A stretch of DNA of 64,000 nucleotides, from assembly GCF_000513195.1 (NCBI RefSeq), contig NZ_CBVI010000024.1:25362-89361 (forward strand), in the 5' to 3' direction. The first letter of the stretch is position 1, and each line of letters begins with the position of its first letter. The DNA is from Bacteroides timonensis. GTDB lineage: Bacteria; Bacteroidota; Bacteroidia; Bacteroidales; Bacteroidaceae. Below the pieces are notes generated by a model. That model ran no database searches. It was not told where the DNA came from and was given only the letters and a program-made list of their open reading frames with translations. Below are positions 51,258 to 60,887 of this stretch, piece after piece. The position numbers and the translations under genes were made by a program.

Positions 51258-53420
51258 ATGAGAAGAATTTTACTTTCATTATTTATTACATCCGCCGGGC
51301 TATTCGCCCGCGCCGACGAAGGCATGTGGATGCTGACCGACCTGCAAAAGCAGAACGAAGTCGCTATGACGGAACTGGGATTACTGATCCCGGTGAACCA
51401 GATTTATAATCCTGACGGCATCGCCCTGAAAGATGCAGTGGTTCACTTCGGTGGCGGTTGCACAGGTGAAGTGATCTCTGCCGAAGGATTGGTACTCACT
51501 AACCATCATTGTGGCTATGGTTCTATCCAACAGCACAGTACAGTGGAGCATGACTATCTGACAGATGGATTCTGGGCAATGAACCGCGAAGAAGAGCTTC
51601 ACTGTAAAGGACTTACCATTACTTACATTGATGAAATTCTGGATGTAACAGACTACGTCAACGAACAGTTGAAGATAGATCCGGACCCAAACGGTACAAA
51701 CTATCTGTCACCCAAATACCTGAAGGAAGTAGCCGAGCGCTTCTCTTCCGAACAAGGCATTGCCCTGACACCGGGACGCAAGCTTGAACTGAAAGCTTTC
51801 TACGGTGGTAACCGCTACTACCTGTTTGTTAAAACCACTTACAGTGACATCCGTATGGTGGGTGCACCTCCCTCTTCTATCGGTAAATTCGGTGCGGATA
51901 CCGATAACTGGATGTGGCCGCGACATACAGGTGACTTCTCTTTGTTCCGCATATATGCCGACAAGGACGGAAATCCGGTGGAATACTCCAAGGATAACGT
52001 TCCCCTGAAAGTGAAGAAACATCTTACCATCAGCCTTGCCGGGTACAAAGAAGGTGACTTCACTTTCGTCATGGGATTCCCCGGACGCAACTGGCGCTAT
52101 ATGATTTCCGACGAAGTGGAAGAGCGTATGCAAACCACTAATTTCATGCGCCATCATGTACGTGGTGTTCGCCAGGAAGCATTGATGGAACAAATGCAGA
52201 AAGATCCTGCTGTACGCATCCATTATGCCAGTAAGTATGCCTCTTCTGCTAATTATTGGAAAAATGCCATTGGTATGAACGAAGGGCTTATCCGCCTGAA
52301 AGTACTCGACACGAAACGTGCCCAACAGGAACAACTCTTGGCTCGCGGACGTGAACAGGGTGATGATTCTTATCAGAAGGCATTCGATCAAATACGCAGT
52401 ATCATTGAGCATCGCCGCCCTGCCCTCTATCATCAGCAAGCCATTCAGGAAGCATTGGTGACAGGCCTGGACTTTATGCGCATCCCCAACACTTCTGCCA
52501 TGCTGGCTGCCCTGAAAAGTAAGGATAAGGCACAGATAAAGACTGCCGCTGATAGCTTAAAGATTGCCGCTGACAAATATTTTGCATCCGTACCTTTCCC
52601 TGATGTGGAACGTACAGTCGCCAAGAAAATGTTGCAGACCTATATGCAATATATCCCGGCGGAACAACGCATCAGCATCTTTGAGGTCATTGACAAACGT
52701 TTCAAAGGTAACAGTGATGCCTTTGTCGATGCTTGTTTCGACCACTCTATCTTCGGCAAGAAGGAAAACTTTGAAAAGTTCATCCGAAAACCGGGCTCGT
52801 ATAAGTTGGGATTTGACTGGATGGTACTGTTCAAACATTCCATCACAGACGGACTGTTGCAGACCGCCATTGCTATGGCAGACGCCAACAAGAATTACAA
52901 TGCCGCACACAAAGTATGGGTAAAAGGTATGATGGATATGAAACGGAGTGCGGGTACTCCCATTTATCCGGATGCCAACTCCACCCTGCGCCTCACCTAC
53001 GGAAAGGTATTGCCTTATGAACCGGCTGACGGAGTGGAATATGGTTACTATACCACCCTCAAAGGTGCCATGGAAAAGGAAGATCCCGACAATTGGGAGT
53101 TTGTGATTCCCGCCAAATTAAAACAACTGTATCAGTCCAAGGACTTCGGACGCTATGCCATGCCGAATGGTGAAATGCCTATCTGCTTCATAGTGAATAC
53201 AGACAACACCGGCGGTAACTCCGGCAGTCCGGTATTCAATGCCAAAGGTGAGCTCATCGGTACAGGTTTCGACCGCAATTATGAAGGACTTACAGGAGAT
53301 ATAGCCTTCCGCCCCTCTTCACAGCGTGCAGCTTGCGTAGACATTCGCTACACTTTATTTATCATAGAGAAGTATGCCGGTGCCTCACATATTATCAAGG
53401 AGCTGACAATTGCGGAATAA
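51258..53420 (+). CDS. S46 family dipeptidyl-peptidase, DPP11-like (Asp/Glu P1)
   Basis: The 720-residue paralogue of the previous gene has a signal peptide ending near FARADEG. His is in LTNHHCGYG and Ser655 in GGNSGSP. The specificity residue is Arg673 (GTGFDRNYEG), at the same number and context as in Porphyromonas gingivalis DPP11, which binds acidic P1 side chains. Together the two enzymes would cover hydrophobic and acidic dipeptides. The genes share a layout and probably arose by duplication. Confidence 0.92.
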   Translation: MRRILLSLFITSAGLFARADEGMWMLTDLQKQNEVAMTELGLLIPVNQIYNPDGIALKDAVVHFGGGCTGEVISAEGLVLTNHHCGYGSIQQHSTVEHDYLTDGFWAMNREEELHCKGLTITYIDEILDVTDYVNEQLKIDPDPNGTNYLSPKYLKEVAERFSSEQGIALTPGRKLELKAFYGGNRYYLFVKTTYSDIRMVGAPPSSIGKFGADTDNWMWPRHTGDFSLFRIYADKDGNPVEYSKDNVPLKVKKHLTISLAGYKEGDFTFVMGFPGRNWRYMISDEVEERMQTTNFMRHHVRGVRQEALMEQMQKDPAVRIHYASKYASSANYWKNAIGMNEGLIRLKVLDTKRAQQEQLLARGREQGDDSYQKAFDQIRSIIEHRRPALYHQQAIQEALVTGLDFMRIPNTSAMLAALKSKDKAQIKTAADSLKIAADKYFASVPFPDVERTVAKKMLQTYMQYIPAEQRISIFEVIDKRFKGNSDAFVDACFDHSIFGKKENFEKFIRKPGSYKLGFDWMVLFKHSITDGLLQTAIAMADANKNYNAAHKVWVKGMMDMKRSAGTPIYPDANSTLRLTYGKVLPYEPADGVEYGYYTTLKGAMEKEDPDNWEFVIPAKLKQLYQSKDFGRYAMPNGEMPICFIVNTDNTGGNSGSPVFNAKGELIGTGFDRNYEGLTGDIAFRPSSQRAACVDIRYTLFIIEKYAGASHIIKELTIAE

Positions 53421-53468
53421 ATAAAAGGAAGTATAAAAATATCACTCGGATACTCAGGTGAACCATAA

Positions 53469-53526
53469 TTCGCCCCTGCAAGTAAAGCGAATAACTAAAG
53501 TCAATCACAATGTTTGCAGGGGCGAA
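53469..53526 (+). terminator. GC-rich stem-loop after the S46 genes
   Basis: Perfect 13-bp arms (53469-53481 and 53514-53526) with a 32-base loop form a stem without a strong T-run. No gene is seen in the remaining gap 53421-53782. Confidence 0.6.
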
Positions 53527-53782
53527 ATGTTTTCATTCAACCATAGTACAACAGTTACCCACAGGGTACCCAGTAAGGAAATCAGAATCATTCGATAAAT
53601 TTTCCTATGGAAAATGTTTCAAAATTGAAAGTATTCTAAAAAATACCCAAATATGCCATTTAAACAGTATGAAAAGCAATAGATCGTGAACAAAAGACAC
53701 CACAAACTGTTTCACTATACAGACAACGACACTAATATTGTATTTATAAAAAAAATGAATTAATAACAGAAAGGAAAAGATT

Positions 53783-54079
53783 ATGGAGAAATTTGAAGAA
53801 CTTATACAATCAGAAAAACCTGTTTTAGTAGACTTTTTTGCAACTTGGTGTGGCCCATGTAAGGCAATGCATCCCGTATTGGAAGAGCTGAAAGGACAAA
53901 TCGGTGATGGTGCCCGCATCGTGAAAATCGATGTAGACCAACATGAGGAACTGGCTGCTAAGTATCGTATACAAGCGGTACCCACTTTTATCGTATTCAA
54001 GAAAGGTGAAGCCGTTTGGCGTCATTCCGGAGTTATTAAGGGCAGTGAGCTGAAAGGCGTCATTGAACAAAATTCATAA
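53783..54079 (+). CDS. trxA: Thioredoxin
   Basis: The 98-residue cytosolic thioredoxin has the active site WCGPCK near residue 22 and the cis-Pro in AVPTFIVF. It reduces disulfides of cytosolic proteins. It lies 12 bases before a second, exported thioredoxin gene, so the pair is probably an operon. Confidence 0.93.
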   Translation: MEKFEELIQSEKPVLVDFFATWCGPCKAMHPVLEELKGQIGDGARIVKIDVDQHEELAAKYRIQAVPTFIVFKKGEAVWRHSGVIKGSELKGVIEQNS

Positions 54080-54091
54080 AGAACAAACATT

Positions 54092-54568
54092 ATGAAGAAA
54101 GTACTAACATTTGCCATTCTGATTTTTGCCAGCGTACTGACATTCGCCTGCAAGGATGGAGCAAAAGCACAACCCAATGAACCGGAACAAAAAGAAGCCA
54201 AGAGCGGAGAAGTAATCGTAATGAACAAGGATATGTTTATTAAAGATGTATTCGATTACGAGAAATCCCAGGACTGGAAATATAAGGGTGACAAACCCGC
54301 CATCATTGACTTGTATGCCGACTGGTGTGGTCCCTGCCGCATGACAGCGCCCATCATGAAAGATCTGGCAAAAGAATACGCCGGAAAGATCGTGATCTAC
54401 AAAGTGAATGTGGACAAAGAACGTGAACTTGCCGCATTATTCAATGCAAGCAGCATTCCTCTCTTTGTCTTCATTCCGATGGAAGGAGAACCTCAGCTTT
54501 TCCGTGGTGCAGCTGATAAAGCCACTTACCAAAAGGCAATTGAAGATTTCTTGTTAAAGAAGAAATAA
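54092..54568 (+). CDS. Exported thioredoxin-family lipoprotein
   Basis: The 158-residue protein has a lipoprotein signal (VLTFACKDG, Cys near residue 20) and an acidic linker (~25-45). The thioredoxin domain carries WCGPCR and the cis-Pro motif SSIPLFVFIP. It should act in the periplasm or at the outer membrane as a thiol reductant or oxidant. It is paired with the cytosolic thioredoxin gene. Confidence 0.88.
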   Translation: MKKVLTFAILIFASVLTFACKDGAKAQPNEPEQKEAKSGEVIVMNKDMFIKDVFDYEKSQDWKYKGDKPAIIDLYADWCGPCRMTAPIMKDLAKEYAGKIVIYKVNVDKERELAALFNASSIPLFVFIPMEGEPQLFRGAADKATYQKAIEDFLLKKK

Positions 54569-54591
54569 TATATAAGAAAAAGTCACTGGAG

Positions 54592-55452
54592 TTATGTATG
54601 AATGAGGAGTGGCATATCTTTCCACTCATTATTGTACATCTCCGTGACAGTGTGATAACCGGACGCTTGCAGAGCCATTAAAGCTTGCAGGCGTCCGTTG
54701 TTTATACGCTCCGGGTAGTGGGAATCACTATTAACCTGTACACGGATTCCCTTTTCAAGCAATACAGGGAAGTAGCGTTCATTAGGATAGAAAGTGCCCA
54801 ATTCCAGATAAGATTTTGTATTAATCTCTACGATATATCCTTTTCGGGCAATAGCATCAAAATATTCCTGAATCAAAGCATCATACCAAGGTTCATCCAG
54901 TAAGCCGGGATGATAAGCAGATGCGTTATAGTGCATTTTGTCAGCATGACCGACAATATCAAAACCGCCCAGTTCCACCATACGCATCAAACGGTCATAA
55001 TAAAGATGCACCACTCTCACCAGATCACCATTGAAATGTTTATCCACAAGTCTGCGGAATTTATCAGCCGTCACATCCACATCCACTATTTCTCCCTTAT
55101 CATCATAAAGCAAGTGCACAGAACCAATACGGTAATCCAACGGTAATTCGCGGAAACGGGTAACAGATGGATTGCTCTCTTCATTCAGATAGTCAATCTC
55201 CAGACCGATATAGAGTTCTATTTGTCTGGCATACTTAGCCTTCAGACGATGGAATTCGGTCAGATAGTCATCCATAGAGTCCCACTCCATAGTCCACGCT
55301 GCAGAAAACGGCAGAGGGGCATGGGAAGAAAATCCATAAGAAGTAAATCCTTCGCTCAGGGCAAAGCGGATAAAGTCTTCCATATTAGCACGTCCGTCGC
55401 AATATAAGCTATGACTATGATAGTTCGTTAAATTTCCAGTTCTGTTGCTCAT
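54592..55452 (-). CDS. PHP-domain histidinol-phosphatase family protein
   Basis: The 286-residue PHP-superfamily metallophosphatase has the metal motif HSHSLYCDG at the N-terminus, GHADKMHYN mid-protein and VNSDSHYPER near the C-terminus. The closest functional family is histidinol-phosphatase (HisJ type), which completes histidine synthesis, but no his genes are nearby, so the substrate is not certain. It converges on the thioredoxin operon. Confidence 0.82.
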   Translation of the reverse strand: MSNRTGNLTNYHSHSLYCDGRANMEDFIRFALSEGFTSYGFSSHAPLPFSAAWTMEWDSMDDYLTEFHRLKAKYARQIELYIGLEIDYLNEESNPSVTRFRELPLDYRIGSVHLLYDDKGEIVDVDVTADKFRRLVDKHFNGDLVRVVHLYYDRLMRMVELGGFDIVGHADKMHYNASAYHPGLLDEPWYDALIQEYFDAIARKGYIVEINTKSYLELGTFYPNERYFPVLLEKGIRVQVNSDSHYPERINNGRLQALMALQASGYHTVTEMYNNEWKDMPLLIHT

Positions 55453-55502
55453 AATTTTATCATCTTATCATTTATCATCTTATCAACCATCTTATCACCC
55501 TA

Positions 55503-57380
55503 TCATTCTTCTATCTCACTAAGTTCCAGCCAACGCATGGTCTTTTCATCAATCAAATCCGTGATCTCGGGCAAACGCTTTGATTTCTCTGTGAGTTCTT
55601 CTACGGATAAGGTGCCACTGCACAGGGCAGCTTCAATGGTTTTCTTTTCGTCCTCCAATGTAGCAATTTCCTGCTCCAGCTGTTCAAACTCCCTTTTCTC
55701 TTTAAAGGACATCCGGCGTTTTTCATTCAGACGCACTTTAGCGGTTTTATCTTCCTGCGGTTTAGAGGCTTCTTTTTCTTTCTCCTTTTCCAGCCGGGCT
55801 TTTTCTTCTTTCCAGTCACGATACTGGGTATAATTTCCGGGGAAATCACGGATATCTGCCTGACCGTTGAAGACTAACATGTGGTCTACTACTTTATCCA
55901 TAAAGTAGCGGTCGTGGCTTACTACGATAACACAACCCTTGAAATTCTGTAAATACTCTTCCAGCACATTCAGGGTAATGATATCCAGATCATTGGTAGG
56001 CTCGTCCAGCACAAGGAAATTAGGATTACGCATCAATACCGTACACAGATACAGGCGACGGCGTTCTCCACCACTCAGTTTATAAACATAGCTATGCTGG
56101 GTTTCGGGAGTGAAGAGAAAATGTTGTAGAAACTGGGAAGCGGTCAGCTTTTTACCATTGCCTAACTCTATGACTTCAGCGATATCCTGTACCACATCAA
56201 TCACTTTCATCTGCTCATCGAATTGTAAGCCATCCTGCGAATAATAACCGAAACGTACTGTTTCTCCGATATCAATTGTTCCACTATCGGCCTTCTCCTC
56301 TCCCATCAGTATTTTGATAAAAGTAGATTTACCAGTACCGTTATTACCTACAATGCCCATCTTTTCATAACGGGCAAAAATGTAAGAAAAGTCTTCTAAT
56401 ATTTTAAGGTCACCAAACGACTTGTACAGATGGTCTGCTTCGAATATCTTGCTACCGATGTAGGAGGCCTTTACTTCCAGTTTCACATTGTCGTTATTAA
56501 ACCGCTGTTTAGCTACTCTCTCCAGTTCATAGAAAGCCTCTTCGCGATAACGCGCTTTATGCCCGCGGGCTTGCGGCATACGACGCATCCATTCCAACTC
56601 TGTGCGATACAGATTGTTGGCACGGGTTATTTCAACATTCGTTGCATCGATACGCTCTTGACGTTTCTCCAGGTAATAGCTATAATTTCCTTTATATTGA
56701 TAGATCTGACGATTGTCTATTTCAATGATTTCGGTACAGACACGGTCGAGGAAGTAACGGTCGTGCGTCACCATAAGCAGACTGAGGTTTGTGCGGCGCA
56801 GGTAATCTTCCAACCATTCAGTCATATCAAGATCGAGATGGTTGGTCGGCTCATCCAGAATCAGCAGGTCAGGCTCAGTGATAAGGGTATTGGCAAGCGC
56901 CACGCGCTTCAACTGTCCACCGGAAAGATGCTTTACTTGCTGATCGAAGTTTCTTATCTTCAACTGGGAAAGAATTTGCTTGGCCTTCTGCTCATACTCC
57001 CATGCTTTTTCATGATCCATGCGCACCAGGATTTCGTCCAAACCGGGATGCCCTTCTGTTTCCATGCAACGTTCGTACTCCTTTATCAGTTCTACCGTAC
57101 TATTGCCATGATGGAAACAAGCTTCCAGAACGGTCAGTCCTTCGGGATATTGCGGGTCTTGTTCCAAATATCCGACCCTAAGGTCACGACGAAAAGAAAC
57201 GGTTCCACTGTCATACCCTTCTTTGCCGGCAATAATATTCAACAAAGTAGTTTTACCACTGCCGTTTTTGGCAATCAGTCCGATACGTTGCCCTTCGGCC
57301 ACACCGAGCGAAGTATTCTCAAGCAATACCAAATCACCGAATGACTTGGTCAAATTTTCTATCTGAAGATAACTAATCAC
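55503..57380 (-). CDS. ABC-F family ATPase (Uup-like)
   Basis: The 625-residue protein has two ABC domains and no membrane domain. The first Walker A is AKNGSGKTT with signature LSGGQLKRV and DEPTNHLD; the second is GNNGTGKST with LSGGERRRL and DEPTNDLD. A charged linker (~240-290) carries the ABC-F inter-domain tRNA-contacting motif. A C-terminal coiled coil (~520-620) is of the Uup type. ABC-F proteins act on the ribosome or in DNA-transaction control. Antibiotic resistance is not implied by the sequence. It may be co-transcribed with the PHP gene. Confidence 0.9.
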   Translation of the reverse strand: MISYLQIENLTKSFGDLVLLENTSLGVAEGQRIGLIAKNGSGKTTLLNIIAGKEGYDSGTVSFRRDLRVGYLEQDPQYPEGLTVLEACFHHGNSTVELIKEYERCMETEGHPGLDEILVRMDHEKAWEYEQKAKQILSQLKIRNFDQQVKHLSGGQLKRVALANTLITEPDLLILDEPTNHLDLDMTEWLEDYLRRTNLSLLMVTHDRYFLDRVCTEIIEIDNRQIYQYKGNYSYYLEKRQERIDATNVEITRANNLYRTELEWMRRMPQARGHKARYREEAFYELERVAKQRFNNDNVKLEVKASYIGSKIFEADHLYKSFGDLKILEDFSYIFARYEKMGIVGNNGTGKSTFIKILMGEEKADSGTIDIGETVRFGYYSQDGLQFDEQMKVIDVVQDIAEVIELGNGKKLTASQFLQHFLFTPETQHSYVYKLSGGERRRLYLCTVLMRNPNFLVLDEPTNDLDIITLNVLEEYLQNFKGCVIVVSHDRYFMDKVVDHMLVFNGQADIRDFPGNYTQYRDWKEEKARLEKEKEKEASKPQEDKTAKVRLNEKRRMSFKEKREFEQLEQEIATLEDEKKTIEAALCSGTLSVEELTEKSKRLPEITDLIDEKTMRWLELSEIEE

Positions 57381-57432
57381 AGTTTAAGATTTATGATTTA
57401 TAATTTATGATTTATGGCTGGTTGGCAAATGA

Positions 57433-58239
57433 TCAGAGTAAGGATTTGTAGGTTTCTGCCAGATTGCAAGGTTCCCCTGCCTTCACTTTGCTCCACACTA
57501 ATTTCATAGGGTCAATCCATTCTCCGGTAATAAGGTTCTGCAGTACAGGAGCTTCACGATTACCATCTATCAAAGTCATCCATTCCAGGCCGTCTACTTC
57601 ATTGACAAGAATCACACAGATGGCAATACCGAAGGAAAGCCATGCTTCTTTCTTCTTCGGACCGATAGTTCCACTATCAATGACCTGTTGCATGCTGTCC
57701 AAATCTTCTTCCATACCCTGGAAATCTTTTTTCAGTTGTTCTTTTACAGTAGTGGTCACCCACTCAAAAGCCTCATTAATCTGGTAAATTTCGGACAGGC
57801 GAACCGGTATAAGCTCTGCCGGATATTTCACTCCTTCTTTGCGTATTTCCAACGAGGCGATAACGGCTTCGGCCTCTGCCACAGATGCTCCCTTACTTAC
57901 TGTAAAGGAACATTCAAAGGCAACATCATCCACACCGGTAATCCAAAGATGAGAAGTATAATAAGCCCCTTCGTCTTCAAACATCTCCTTACTGTAAGCA
58001 CATGCCAAGCTTCCTATTTTAACGGAGACTGCCGAAGGATTGTCTTTCAGTTCCTGACGGGTAACTTCCCGACCATACATAGCGTTACCTTTATATGCAG
58101 AAATACGAAAATTTCCAGTCCATTCACTTGGATTATAGAAGAGAAAAGAGCCTTCCCCATCTTCAAACTCATTCCAGTCCGCGGGATACAACATGGAAAA
58201 CCATGCTCCCGGAGAGATAAATTTCTTGCTTTGTGCCAT
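57433..58239 (-). CDS. DUF3805-like cytosolic protein
   Basis: The 268-residue soluble protein matches, in my recollection, the Bacteroidetes DUF3805 family (FISPGAWFSMLYPADWNEFE; FLFYNPSEWTGNFRISAYKG). It has no signal peptide, membrane segment or catalytic motif I recognise. It lies downstream of the candidate small RNA or leader at 58325-58447, whose terminator would control read-through into it, and just upstream of the ABC-F gene on the same strand. Confidence 0.6.
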   Translation of the reverse strand: MAQSKKFISPGAWFSMLYPADWNEFEDGEGSFLFYNPSEWTGNFRISAYKGNAMYGREVTRQELKDNPSAVSVKIGSLACAYSKEMFEDEGAYYTSHLWITGVDDVAFECSFTVSKGASVAEAEAVIASLEIRKEGVKYPAELIPVRLSEIYQINEAFEWVTTTVKEQLKKDFQGMEEDLDSMQQVIDSGTIGPKKKEAWLSFGIAICVILVNEVDGLEWMTLIDGNREAPVLQNLITGEWIDPMKLVWSKVKAGEPCNLAETYKSLL

Positions 58240-58324
58240 TGCTATTCAGAGGTTAATAACGAGGCCACCTGACCTCGTTCGGCAAAAGTAACATTACATC
58301 CGTTGATATGCAAACAAACAGAAA

Positions 58325-58447
58325 CAAAAAACAGCCGATTCTCACGAACCGACTGTCCCAATCATCATCTATGAATGAAGACCGTTACAGTCTTCAATAT
58401 CTTATTAAATCTCTATGAAACTTCAAAGAAAATCATATTTCTGTTTC
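58325..58447 (-). ncRNA. Candidate small RNA or attenuated leader
   Basis: On the minus strand TTG (58484-58486), 22 bases, then TATCTTTG (58454-58461) forms a promoter. The transcript would carry a small hairpin (GAAGAC/GTCTTC class, 58377-58395) and end in a terminator: stem CAGTCGG/CGGCTG around 58332-58355, then a T-run. The about 120-base RNA ends before the DUF3805-like gene. A seven-codon frame encoding MIFFEVS with a stop lies near its 5' end, which could be an attenuator peptide. Its 3' module is almost duplicated at 58553-58616. Confidence 0.45.
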
Positions 58448-58544
58448 CGAGCGCAAAGATAATCAATGAAATATATAGATTCCCAATATTTTAAGATATT
58501 TAAATTAACGTTCTATAAACTATGGAATTTTATAGATTAATATG

Positions 58545-58616
58545 CAAAAAAGCAGCCGATTCTCACGAACCGGCTGCCCCAATCATCATTTATGAATGAA
58601 GACTGCTTGAGTCTTC
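58545..58616 (-). terminator. Terminator of the SusC/SusD operon (duplicate of the small-RNA 3' module)
   Basis: On the minus strand the stem GCAGCCG/CGGCTGC is followed by six T. The same 5' hairpin and spacer (TCTTCATTCATAAATGATGA) precede it as in the candidate small RNA. It closes the SusC/SusD operon directly after the small gene at 58628. Confidence 0.78.
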
Positions 58617-58627
58617 GGAAAATTCAT

Positions 58628-58963
58628 TTAGTATATTACAACGCATACACTATCTTCTCCTATTAAGTTTCCATTTCCATCATACACAGTACAAAAAACA
58701 TTGGAAACACCAGTAGTTAGTCCAGCACGAGGTGTCATCGTAATTTTATTTTTTAGTATAACAATATCAAAAACGTTTTGAGCTTTTTCCAGTTCAGGAT
58801 CAAAGCTCCATTCGTATATATAAGATACATTCTCAAGATATACCGTCAACGAAGCTGTTTCATTAGGATGAACCAAATCATTTCCTTCAAAATACACTAT
58901 CTTATCAAGTTGAGATGTCAATGGCAGTATAACCATCAATATCGATATAAGTATTGTCTTCAT
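58628..58963 (-). CDS. Small exported protein of the SusC/SusD operon
   Basis: The 111-residue product has a signal peptide (MKTILISILMVILPLTS) and one beta-sandwich-like domain resembling an Ig/PKD fold (NETASLTVYLENVSYIYEWSF; VSNVFCTVYDGNGNLIGEDS). It has no lipobox Cys. It follows the SusD gene by 39 bases and is the last gene before the operon terminator. A periplasmic accessory of the SusCD complex or a secreted carbohydrate-binding domain are possible. I do not recognise a named family. Confidence 0.6.
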   Translation of the reverse strand: MKTILISILMVILPLTSQLDKIVYFEGNDLVHPNETASLTVYLENVSYIYEWSFDPELEKAQNVFDIVILKNKITMTPRAGLTTGVSNVFCTVYDGNGNLIGEDSVCVVIY

Positions 58964-59002
58964 AATAACTAGATTTCAAAAATTATCAAATACCGTGACA
59001 AT

Positions 59003-60853
59003 TTATTGTTGTTTAGAATCCCACCATACCTGCAAAGTACAAATAACATTACTATTATACCATCCATCACCAAGTTCAGCCGCCCCCGGAACTTCAGCAC
59101 CAATCGCAGAAAGATTTTTAGTATTGTAAGTCAACTCATACGAAGCTTGTTTCCAACGACGGGGTGACTCACCTTCCGGACAGTAAGTAAAACCTGCAGG
59201 AGTAGTTTTGTAGTAATAGGGTTTATCCCAATTCATAAATATATTAGTATCATAATCATAACGGCGCATATCATTCCAGTTCTCATTAGAGAATGGCATC
59301 GCAAGCATCTTTTGAGTTATAATTTTTCCAAGAGTAAGATTGTCAGCAGTTCCCAAACCATTGTTCAAGAAATTGTCAATTTCCGTTTGTTCAATATGAG
59401 TAAACGATGGACAGGAATTCAAATTTGTATCCTCAGAAGTCCACACTGCAATTTGATCGTTAACAGCATCAATACTTGCTTTAACACCATCCTTATACGC
59501 AGTGAATGCACCTGACTTTTCTCCTTGTCGGAAAAGCACCTCTGCTTTTATAAAACAAGCCTCAGCATAGGAAGCCATATAAGTAGGACTTGTAGCACGG
59601 GCATAAAATACGCCACTGAGTGCCGAACTATCATAACTCTTATTACGATGATAGAGAATATCTACCCCTCCTGAGTAGCCGGTACCACCACAAGTTGTCC
59701 ACACGTAGATAGTATCGCCTTGACGGGATGGGCTGTCACAATACCAACTCTGGGTAGAAGTGTTGAATGACAATGCATAAGGGCCTGATTGACTAAGGAT
59801 ATCAGTTTGCATATCAACACCCATTGAGCGACGCCATTTACCATCATCCGACCATTTGATATCAACAGGAGTAGTAGCTCCCTTCACTGAGCGGGTCCAG
59901 GGGATAAACTTGTCGGCACGCGGATCTTCTACACCCTTACCATCAAAATTAGTCAGGTTGTCGTAGTAATTCTTGGTAATGTAGATATTACTGTTCATGC
60001 CGATACAAGAATAAAGAGCAGAATAATCCACCGGTTCATTCCACCCCAACACATCATGAGAAGGTGTATTAGTATCAGTATGTCTGATGAGAGTATTGTC
60101 GGCGTTACTTTGCTGAGCCTTAGCCAGACAGTTAAGAATTTCCTGAGCATCATACTTGCCTTCTTTGTAGCTGCCAGCCTCTTTCTTAATCAAGTGGTTC
60201 AACCATCGGGCCTTTAGAAGATAGCACATTTTAAGCCACTTATCTGCATCACCACCATTCCAGCTATCACCTTCAGCCAACGTTTTAGGAGTAACACCAT
60301 TTATAGTCTCTTGCTGCCTGGAAAATAGTTGTATTGCTTCATCAATGTCAGCTATACAACCAAGGAATATAGTCTTACCATTGTCATAAGCCGGAGAAGG
60401 TTTTTCGCCAAATGCCTCGTTATAAGGCAGTTCACCAAATAGATCTGTAAGCATCATAAAGCCATAAGCACGGAAGAATTTAGCTGCACCGGCATAATGG
60501 TAAGCACCCGCTTCCATTGCCTGATTATACAAGTCATTACAATTCACACCTACCTGGGTAAAAAACCACTGCTGTGCATTACTGGCACGGGTAGAAGAGT
60601 CAAGTTGCCACTTAGCTGCTCCACCTTCACGGGCATTGTTACGATAGAAATGACCACAATAAAAGCTCGTGTTAGAGGCAACAATATGATAGATATGGCT
60701 CATATAAAATTGCATCCAAGGCACACGCTGATGAAATTCAGCATCAGTAGATATAGGGGTATTCGGATTGGTGTTTACATCAAGCCAATCATTACATGCA
60801 GAAAGCGAAATGCAAGCTGCCACTCCAAGGATTATTTTCTTATATAGTTTCAT
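59003..60853 (-). CDS. susD: SusD/RagB family nutrient-binding lipoprotein
   Basis: The 616-residue surface lipoprotein pairs with the SusC transporter as its substrate-capturing lid. The lipoprotein signal is ACISLSACNDW (Cys near residue 20). SusD-type features include the N-terminal helical TPR-like half and the ending SVICTLQVWWDSKQQ-type loop. The length is toward the long side for the family. No carbohydrate-active enzyme lies in the window, so the substrate, possibly a peptide or glycan, is unknown. It lies 34 bases after the SusC stop. Confidence 0.92.
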   Translation of the reverse strand: MKLYKKIILGVAACISLSACNDWLDVNTNPNTPISTDAEFHQRVPWMQFYMSHIYHIVASNTSFYCGHFYRNNAREGGAAKWQLDSSTRASNAQQWFFTQVGVNCNDLYNQAMEAGAYHYAGAAKFFRAYGFMMLTDLFGELPYNEAFGEKPSPAYDNGKTIFLGCIADIDEAIQLFSRQQETINGVTPKTLAEGDSWNGGDADKWLKMCYLLKARWLNHLIKKEAGSYKEGKYDAQEILNCLAKAQQSNADNTLIRHTDTNTPSHDVLGWNEPVDYSALYSCIGMNSNIYITKNYYDNLTNFDGKGVEDPRADKFIPWTRSVKGATTPVDIKWSDDGKWRRSMGVDMQTDILSQSGPYALSFNTSTQSWYCDSPSRQGDTIYVWTTCGGTGYSGGVDILYHRNKSYDSSALSGVFYARATSPTYMASYAEACFIKAEVLFRQGEKSGAFTAYKDGVKASIDAVNDQIAVWTSEDTNLNSCPSFTHIEQTEIDNFLNNGLGTADNLTLGKIITQKMLAMPFSNENWNDMRRYDYDTNIFMNWDKPYYYKTTPAGFTYCPEGESPRRWKQASYELTYNTKNLSAIGAEVPGAAELGDGWYNSNVICTLQVWWDSKQQ

Positions 60854-60887
60854 ATTATATTCTATTTTTCCTGCAGTTAGACAATAT

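Noticed and set aside
56430..57344. 304-codon open frame antisense to the ABC-F gene
   Set aside because: The sense strand shows Walker and signature motifs in order; the antisense frame has no recognisable content.
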